From Microbacterium horticulturae (GTDB taxonomy: Bacteria; Actinomycetota; Actinomycetes; Actinomycetales; Microbacteriaceae), in contig NZ_CP119108.1 of the NCBI RefSeq assembly GCF_029094505.1, forward strand, positions 682,001-746,000: a DNA stretch of 64,000 bases, written 5' to 3'. A model generated the notes under the pieces. The model saw only the letters and a list, made by a program, of their open reading frames with translations. It was not told where the DNA came from and made no database searches. Numbering within the stretch: the stretch's first letter is position 1; every line of letters begins with the position of its first letter. Of the stretch, positions 59,450 through 64,000 are shown one piece after another. Position numbers and translations under genes: made by a program.

Positions 59450-60410
59450 CGAGGAACAGCGTCGCCTCGGTGACGATCTTCGCGGCCAGCAGCGGCAGAC
59501 CCAGGTCCGACAGCGCCGAGATGGTGCCGTAGTTCGCGGCGAGCAGCAGGAGAGCGAGCGAGAAGTACCGTCGCGCCGCAGTGCGCAGCGGCACGTCGCG
59601 GCCGCGATGGAACACGAGGGAGCGGTTGACGGCGAAGTTCACGCTCGCGCTGATCACGCGCGCCGCGACCACCGAGACCAGCAGTGAGCCGGTGAGCGTG
59701 TGCAGCACGAGCAGCGCGAGCGTGTCGATGGCGAAGGCCAGCACCGCCGAGCCTGCGAACCGCACGACGGGCGCGTAGATGCGCAGCGAGTCGCGCACCG
59801 GGCGAAAATGGCTCGACGCGTTGCCGTCGGTGTAGATGGTCGCGATCGGCTCCTCGATGAGTTCGAACCCGGCGGTGGCCGCCTGGAGCAGCATCCGGAA
59901 CTCGTACTCGAATCGGTCGCCGGGCACACTCAGCAGCCACGGCAGCGCGTCGGCCGGCAGCCCGCGCAGGCCGGTCTGGGTGTCGCCGATCGCCTGGCCC
60001 GCCGCCAGCCGGAACGCAAGCCGGCTGACAGTGTTGCCGAGCCGGCTGCGGGCGGGCACAGGGCCCGTGAACGCGCGCACGCCCAGCGTGATGCGGTGCG
60101 GTCCGATGCGCGAGGCGACTCGGGCGATGTCTTCCGGCGCGTGCTGTCCGTCGGCGTCGGCGGTCACGACCCCGGCACCCGGGAAGGCGCGTGCGATGTG
60201 CGCGAAGCCGGTGCGCAGGGCCGCGCCTTTGCCGCGGTTGTGCTCGTGGGCCAAGACGAGGGCGCCGGATGCCGCGGCCGCTGCGTACACGTCACGGTAC
60301 GACGGCCCCGACCCGTCGTCGACGACGACCACCGGCATCCCGCGCAATTCCTGCACGAGTGCGACAAGACGCTCGTCGGGCTCGTACGCGGGGATCAGGA
60401 CGACGTTCAT
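59331..60410 (-). CDS. Bifunctional GT2 glycosyltransferase - GtrA membrane protein
   Basis: 359 residues from ATG 60410. N-terminal GT-A domain: VVLIPAYEPDERLVALVQEL, VVVDDGSG, EHNRGKGAALRTG and the metal motif TADADGQH. C-terminal about 130 residues are a four-helix GtrA domain. Such fusions attach a sugar to polyprenyl phosphate and help move it across the membrane for wall-polymer decoration. About the last 40 codons overlap the convergent GT4 gene; the last 25 residues are a polar tail. It is 4 nt downstream of the glycosidase gene. Confidence 0.92.
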   Translation of the reverse strand: MNVVLIPAYEPDERLVALVQELRGMPVVVVDDGSGPSYRDVYAAAAASGALVLAHEHNRGKGAALRTGFAHIARAFPGAGVVTADADGQHAPEDIARVASRIGPHRITLGVRAFTGPVPARSRLGNTVSRLAFRLAAGQAIGDTQTGLRGLPADALPWLLSVPGDRFEYEFRMLLQAATAGFELIEEPIATIYTDGNASSHFRPVRDSLRIYAPVVRFAGSAVLAFAIDTLALLVLHTLTGSLLVSVVAARVISASVNFAVNRSLVFHRGRDVPLRTAARRYFSLALLLLAANYGTISALSDLGLPLLAAKIVTEATLFLVSYGVQRAVVFAPASARAPQRSAGPVSARAAPAADRVRK

Positions 60411-60414
60411 GCGG

Positions 60415-61404
60415 TCAGCCGGCGATGTAGAAGATGTCGCTGGTGGCGCGCTCGCCGCCGTTGGAGGGGCGGTTGACGACCTCGCCGTCGAACCACATCT
60501 CGCTCGAGCCGCCGCCGTCGAGGTTGTAGGCGGTCTGGACGCCCAGGCCCTCAATGATGCCGGCAAGCTCGTCGAGGCTCGCGCCCCGGCTGTAGCCGGT
60601 GTCGCGGCCGTCGACGACGACGAACACGAGGTGGTTCGTGTCGATCACGCCGACCGCGGTCCGTGGCTGGTCGCCCTGGATGGAGTGGTTGCCGAAGTTC
60701 GTGTCGACCTCGACGTCGTCGATGCCGTCCACAGTCTGCCCGTTCTCGACGATCGCGGGGCCGAAGCTCATCGTGTTCCACACGCCGTCGGCGACGAGCT
60801 GGTCGCCGGTGGTGGTGGTCTCGTCGTAGACCTTGACCGTGCCGTCTTTGTAGAACGCGAGCCCCTCACGGGCGCCCTCGTCGCGAAAGACCACGCCGCC
60901 TCGGATCTCGATACCGTCGGAACGGAAGCCGTAGTAGTCGCCGTTGATCGCGAAGACGGCGTCGTTGTCTTCGGCGATCTCGGAGACTCGCGCGGTGATG
61001 TTCTCGCCGAACTGGTTGTCGGCGAACGCGCTGCGCAGGGCTGTCGCGTCGGTGAGCGTCACGTCGGCGACGTAGTAGGTGAGAGTGTCGTCGCCCGATC
61101 CGGACGTGTGCTTCGCGATCGTCACGCTGGCGTCGTCCGACGTATAGGTCGAGCCGTCGACGGTGCCGCTCGTGTCGGTCTTCTCGGATGAGCCGCCGGC
61201 TGCGCTCTGTTCGGCCTGATAGGCGGCGACATCGGAGATCTCGACGTGCGGGATGAGAAACCGATTCGCCGCCCACCAGGTGCCCCCGCCGCCCGCGAGG
61301 GTCAGGACGAGTGCGAGTGCGCCGATCAGCCGCTTCGCGGTGCGGGGCGTGCGCCGTCGCACGGCTGCGGTGGAGATCGCCGGGTCGGTCGCTGTCTCGT
61401 CCAT
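60415..61404 (-). CDS. Phosphodiester glycosidase (NAGPA/DUF2233) family, membrane-anchored
   Basis: 329 residues. A cytoplasmic Arg-rich start and one helix (LIGALALVLTLAGGGGTWWAA, residues about 26-46) anchor it facing outward. The NAGPA domain has FAINGDYYGFRSDGIEIRGG, AVGVIDTNHLVFVVVDGR, GASLDELAGIIEGLG and YNLDGGGSSEMWF. The family cleaves sugar-phosphodiester bonds, in bacteria probably in wall polymers. Read just before the GT2-GtrA gene (4-nt gap), so both may modify the same surface glycan. Confidence 0.93.
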   Translation of the reverse strand: MDETATDPAISTAAVRRRTPRTAKRLIGALALVLTLAGGGGTWWAANRFLIPHVEISDVAAYQAEQSAAGGSSEKTDTSGTVDGSTYTSDDASVTIAKHTSGSGDDTLTYYVADVTLTDATALRSAFADNQFGENITARVSEIAEDNDAVFAINGDYYGFRSDGIEIRGGVVFRDEGAREGLAFYKDGTVKVYDETTTTGDQLVADGVWNTMSFGPAIVENGQTVDGIDDVEVDTNFGNHSIQGDQPRTAVGVIDTNHLVFVVVDGRDTGYSRGASLDELAGIIEGLGVQTAYNLDGGGSSEMWFDGEVVNRPSNGGERATSDIFYIAG

Positions 61405-61482
61405 GCCTTCCAGCAGACGACACCGGCATCCATAGACGGCCAGGGCGCGGTCAGCCGGCGCCCTGAGCCGGATATGGGGATG

Positions 61483-62274
61483 CTATGCGCGGGGACGTCG
61501 GAACAGCCAGGCGCCCCAGGCCACGGCGATGGCGAGGATGAGGACGCACCAGCCGAGCGCCCAGAGCGGTTCGGTGTGCAGGGGAGTGCCCAGCAGCAGC
61601 CCGCGGATCGTCTCGATGATCGGCGTGACGGGCTGGTTCTGCGCGATCCACTGCAGCCAGTTCGGCATCGTGTCGACGGGGACGAACGCGCTCGAGAGAT
61701 AGGGCACGAACATCAGCACGAAACCGTAGCCCGCGGCGGCCTCGGGGCTGCCGGCGGCCAGGCCGATGGCGGCGTACAGATACGTGATCACGAGGACGTA
61801 CACCGTGATCACGCCGAACGCTGCGGCCCATTCGAGCGGGTCGGCGGTCGGCCGGAAGCCGACCAGCAGCGCGACGCCGATGACGACGGCGGTCGCGACA
61901 AGATTCCGTGCGACGCTCGCCACGACATGACCGGTGAGCACGGCTCCGGCCCGCAGCGGCATCGTGCGGAAGCGGTCGATCACGCCGGTGGTCATGTCGC
62001 GGGCGACGTACGTGGCGATGGATGCTGCGCCGTACCCCGCGCACAGCAGGATGATCCCCGGTACGACGTAGTCGACGTAGTGGCCGTCCGAGTCGAGGGC
62101 GCCGCCGAACACGAAGGTGAACAGCAGCATGAGCATCACGGGGAGCATGATCGACATGCTCAGCGTCTCGCCGTCGCGCAGCGACTGCAGCAGGCTGCGG
62201 CGTACGAAGACGGACTCGGCGGACAGGCCTCGCAGCCGCGGGCGGGTGGGGCGGTCGAAGGTCAGAGCGGTCAT
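61483..62274 (-). CDS. ABC-2 type transporter permease (drug exporter)
   Basis: 263 residues from ATG 62274, which overlaps the ATPase stop (ATGA). Six helices; DMTTGVIDRFRTMPLRAGAVLTGHVVASVARNL is the ABC-2/DrrB signature. With the ATPase it should export drugs or lipids. The TetR gene on the other side of the ATPase is the likely regulator. Confidence 0.94.
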   Translation of the reverse strand: MTALTFDRPTRPRLRGLSAESVFVRRSLLQSLRDGETLSMSIMLPVMLMLLFTFVFGGALDSDGHYVDYVVPGIILLCAGYGAASIATYVARDMTTGVIDRFRTMPLRAGAVLTGHVVASVARNLVATAVVIGVALLVGFRPTADPLEWAAAFGVITVYVLVITYLYAAIGLAAGSPEAAAGYGFVLMFVPYLSSAFVPVDTMPNWLQWIAQNQPVTPIIETIRGLLLGTPLHTEPLWALGWCVLILAIAVAWGAWLFRRPRA

Positions 62275-63161
62275 GCGGACTCCCGGAGGGGTTCGGGCAC
62301 CTGGGGTGCGGTGAGCGAGAGGAAGACGTCGTCGAGAGTGGGTCGGCGCAGCGACAGCGTGCCGTCGACGCCGGATGCCGCGAGCCGGTCGAGCGTGCGA
62401 CGCACATCGTCGAGCGACCCGTCGGTCGCGGTCTCGTGGGCCGGAGCACCGCTCGCGTCGTGGACGACGAGGGTGTCGCCGCCGAGCAGCGACTTGAGCT
62501 CCGCGGCGGTGCCGGTGCGGACGATGCGGCCCTCGTGCAGGATCGCGATGCGATCGGCGAGTCGATCGGCCTCCTCGAGGTACTGCGTCGTGAGGAAGAC
62601 CGTGGTGCCGGCGTCCGCAAGGCCCCGGATCACACTCCACAACTCGAGCCGGCTGCGCGGATCGACGCCGGTCGTCGGCTCGTCCAAGAACAGCACCTGC
62701 GGTGCGACGACGAAGCTCAGGGCGAGGTCGAGTCGCCGGCGCATGCCGCCGGAGTAGGTGGAGACCCGGCGCTTGGCCGCGTCGGTGAGCGCGAAGCGCT
62801 GGAGCAGCTCGTCAGCGCGCAGACGGGCCGCCTGTGATGCCAACCCCGACAGGCGCCCGAGCATGACGAGATTCTCGAGGCCGGTGAGCATGTCGTCGAC
62901 GGCGGCGGTCTGCCCGGTCAGGGCGATGCGGCCGCGCACACCCTGCGGGTCGCGGACGACATCGCAGCCCGCAACGAGCGCACGGCCGGCATCGGGGACG
63001 AGCAGGGTCGTCAGGATCGAGATCGTCGTCGTCTTGCCGGCGCCGTTCGAGCCGAGCAAGGCGAAGATCTCGCCCTGGGCGACCCTCAGATCCAGGCCCC
63101 GGAGCACCTGCTTCGAGCCATAGCCCTTCATCAGGCCGGTGATGTCGATGGCGGGGGACAT
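62271..63161 (-). CDS. ABC transporter ATP-binding protein, DrrA-like
   Basis: 296 residues from ATG 63161; AAGGAG is 5 nt from this ATG but only 2 nt from an ATG one codon earlier. Walker A GSNGAGKTTT, Q-loop ALTGQ, signature YSGGMRRRLDLAL, Walker B VLFLDEPTTGVD and the switch His replaced in LTTQYLEEAD (Gln), as in DrrA. The C-terminal domain is DrrA-type. It powers the coupled permease. Confidence 0.95.
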   Translation of the reverse strand: MSPAIDITGLMKGYGSKQVLRGLDLRVAQGEIFALLGSNGAGKTTTISILTTLLVPDAGRALVAGCDVVRDPQGVRGRIALTGQTAAVDDMLTGLENLVMLGRLSGLASQAARLRADELLQRFALTDAAKRRVSTYSGGMRRRLDLALSFVVAPQVLFLDEPTTGVDPRSRLELWSVIRGLADAGTTVFLTTQYLEEADRLADRIAILHEGRIVRTGTAAELKSLLGGDTLVVHDASGAPAHETATDGSLDDVRRTLDRLAASGVDGTLSLRRPTLDDVFLSLTAPQVPEPLRESA

Positions 63162-63188
63162 CATGTCTCCTTTCTGTGTATGGATGAA

Positions 63189-63228
63189 ACTGTTTATGAC
63201 GGTAACACACTGTTTACGAGATATACAG
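63189..63228. promoter_or_regulatory. Twin 20-bp operator repeats between ABC exporter and TetR genes
   Basis: ACTGTTTA occurs at 63189-63196 and again at 63209-63216, exactly 20 bp apart. Each begins a similar half-palindrome (TGTTTA...TAACA and TGTTTA...TATACA). Two helical turns of spacing places two repressor dimers on the same face of the DNA. They lie in the 82-bp spacer between the divergent starts. Confidence 0.65.
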
Positions 63229-63243
63229 AACTAGGATGACGGA

Positions 63244-64000
63244 ATGAGTGAACAGCCGGAACTGCCGCGGGGCATAGCGCTGGCATGGGGCGTCGCCGCG
63301 AATCCGCAACGCGGTCCGAAGCGCGAGATGAGCGTCGAGAAGATCGTCGATGCCGCGATCGACCTCGCCGATGCCGAGGGGCTGACCGCTGTGTCCATGT
63401 CGGCCGTGGCATCCCGTCTCGGATTCACGCCCATGTCGCTCTATCGCTACGTCACCGCGAAGGACGAGCTCACACTGCTCATGCAGGAGACGGCGCTCGG
63501 TGCGCCGCCAGACGACGTCAACGAGGCTGAGAGCTGGCGAGAGCGGCTGACGGTCTACCATGACGCACTTATGGGCTCCTACCTCGCGCACCCGTGGGTG
63601 CTTGAGCTGCCGCTGGCGACGCTGACCGTCACACCGAACTCGGCCGCCTGGCTGGACGCCGGCATCGCTGCGCTCGTGGGCACGCCCCTTGATGACGACG
63701 CGCGGCTGTCGACGACGCTGCTTGTCAGCGGCCATGCGCGCTCGGCGGCCGCGGTCGTGGCCGAGCAGCACCGCGGTGCTGACTTCGGTGGCGTCGACAC
63801 GGACGGCGAGGGGGGAGTGCTCGATGCGCTCGTGACCGCCGATGCGTTTCCCGACCTCCGCCGGGCGATCGACGCCGGGGTGCTGCAGTCTGGGACCGAT
63901 CCGTTCCGCTTCGGACTCGAGCGCATCCTCGACGGCATCGCGGCGTATCTGGCGGGGCCGAATGTCGGTGAGACGGCTGCTGCGCTCCCCGCGCGTGCGG
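63244..64000 (+). CDS. TetR family regulator of the ABC exporter (cut by window edge)
   Basis: About 252 residues are visible and no stop is reached. Helix-turn-helix: KIVDAAIDLADAEGLTAVSMSAVASRLGFTPMSLYRYVTAKDEL. The C-domain (ESWRERLTVYHDALMGSYLAHPWVLEL...) is the TetR_C_11-like type found next to drug ABC exporters. TAGGAT stands 6 nt before the ATG (leaderless). It likely represses the divergent ABC genes and itself through the repeats at 63189-63228. Confidence 0.92.
   Translation, partial: MSEQPELPRGIALAWGVAANPQRGPKREMSVEKIVDAAIDLADAEGLTAVSMSAVASRLGFTPMSLYRYVTAKDELTLLMQETALGAPPDDVNEAESWRERLTVYHDALMGSYLAHPWVLELPLATLTVTPNSAAWLDAGIAALVGTPLDDDARLSTTLLVSGHARSAAAVVAEQHRGADFGGVDTDGEGGVLDALVTADAFPDLRRAIDAGVLQSGTDPFRFGLERILDGIAAYLAGPNVGETAAALPARA

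Noticed and set aside
1-64000. tRNA, rRNA, tmRNA, riboswitch or replication origin
   Set aside because: No cloverleaf with TTCRA arm, rRNA motif, conserved riboswitch core or DnaA-box cluster was found by eye; short ones could be missed without a covariance search.

Overview
This window is chromosomal DNA of a high-GC Gram-positive bacterium, most likely a Microbacteriaceae actinobacterium close to Microbacterium. The sequence shows very GC-rich codons throughout, GTG and TTG starts, GTGA/ATGA start-stop overlaps, a 13E12-type DUF222/HNH protein, an F420-type luciferase-like oxidoreductase, a DUF3467 protein and many apparently leaderless genes. The genus is an inference from family content. 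No rRNA, tRNA, CRISPR array, phage gene or complete insertion sequence was seen.

Layout. 1-2.8 kb: end of a DUF2207-type membrane protein, a repeat-rich spacer and a DUF222/HNH protein. 2.9-8.7 kb: aldehyde dehydrogenase, LtrA-like membrane protein, esterase and short-chain dehydrogenase, with a divergent TetR regulator and two matching operators. 8.7-15.7 kb: MMPL exporter with histidine kinase and response regulator, DUF3817 protein, FUSC exporter, NTF2-like protein. 15.7-24 kb: HEAT-like protein, cupin, TetR/DUF899 pair, pgi, universal stress protein, MATE/MarR drug-export pair, aldo/keto reductase. 24-32 kb: S9 peptidase, small enzymes, AlkA-like glycosylase, an orphan winged-helix regulator behind a Cys/Met-rich leaderless short ORF, P-loop kinase, GNAT and MOSC proteins. 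31-43 kb: sbcDC, membrane proteins, carotenoid-type oxidoreductase, degenerate PPTase-like protein, nadE. 42.3-43.3 kb: AT-richer cassette of unknown genes. 43.4-53.5 kb: RecB-like nuclease/helicase, DUF3467, upp/tadA, membrane LuxR regulator, LLM oxidoreductase, CDF transporter, hydrolase, proC. 53.6-64 kb: potassium module (KimA-like, TrkA, TrkH), ArsR regulator with glycosyltransferase, GT2-GtrA, phosphodiester glycosidase, and an ABC drug exporter with a divergent TetR cut by the window edge.

How it works together. Several units are self-contained 'sensor plus pump or enzyme' modules: TetR with dehydrogenase/esterase, TetR with DUF899, MarR with MATE, TetR with ABC exporter, and two-component system with MMPL. 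Each regulator spacer holds its own, different palindromic or repeated operator. A second theme is transcription start: about two dozen genes have a -10-like hexamer (xAnnnT) 6-8 nt before the start codon and no usable Shine-Dalgarno, as expected for leaderless mRNAs.

The strongest unexplained signals are: (i) the 33-codon leaderless Cys/Met-rich ORF at 29307-29408; (ii) two dispersed hairpin repeats (18285-18352 and 51408-51476) that share a core but have stems that changed sequence while keeping pairing; and (iii) two unrelated neighbouring proteins (ends at 50414 and 51518) that finish with almost the same 14-residue peptide written with different codons.
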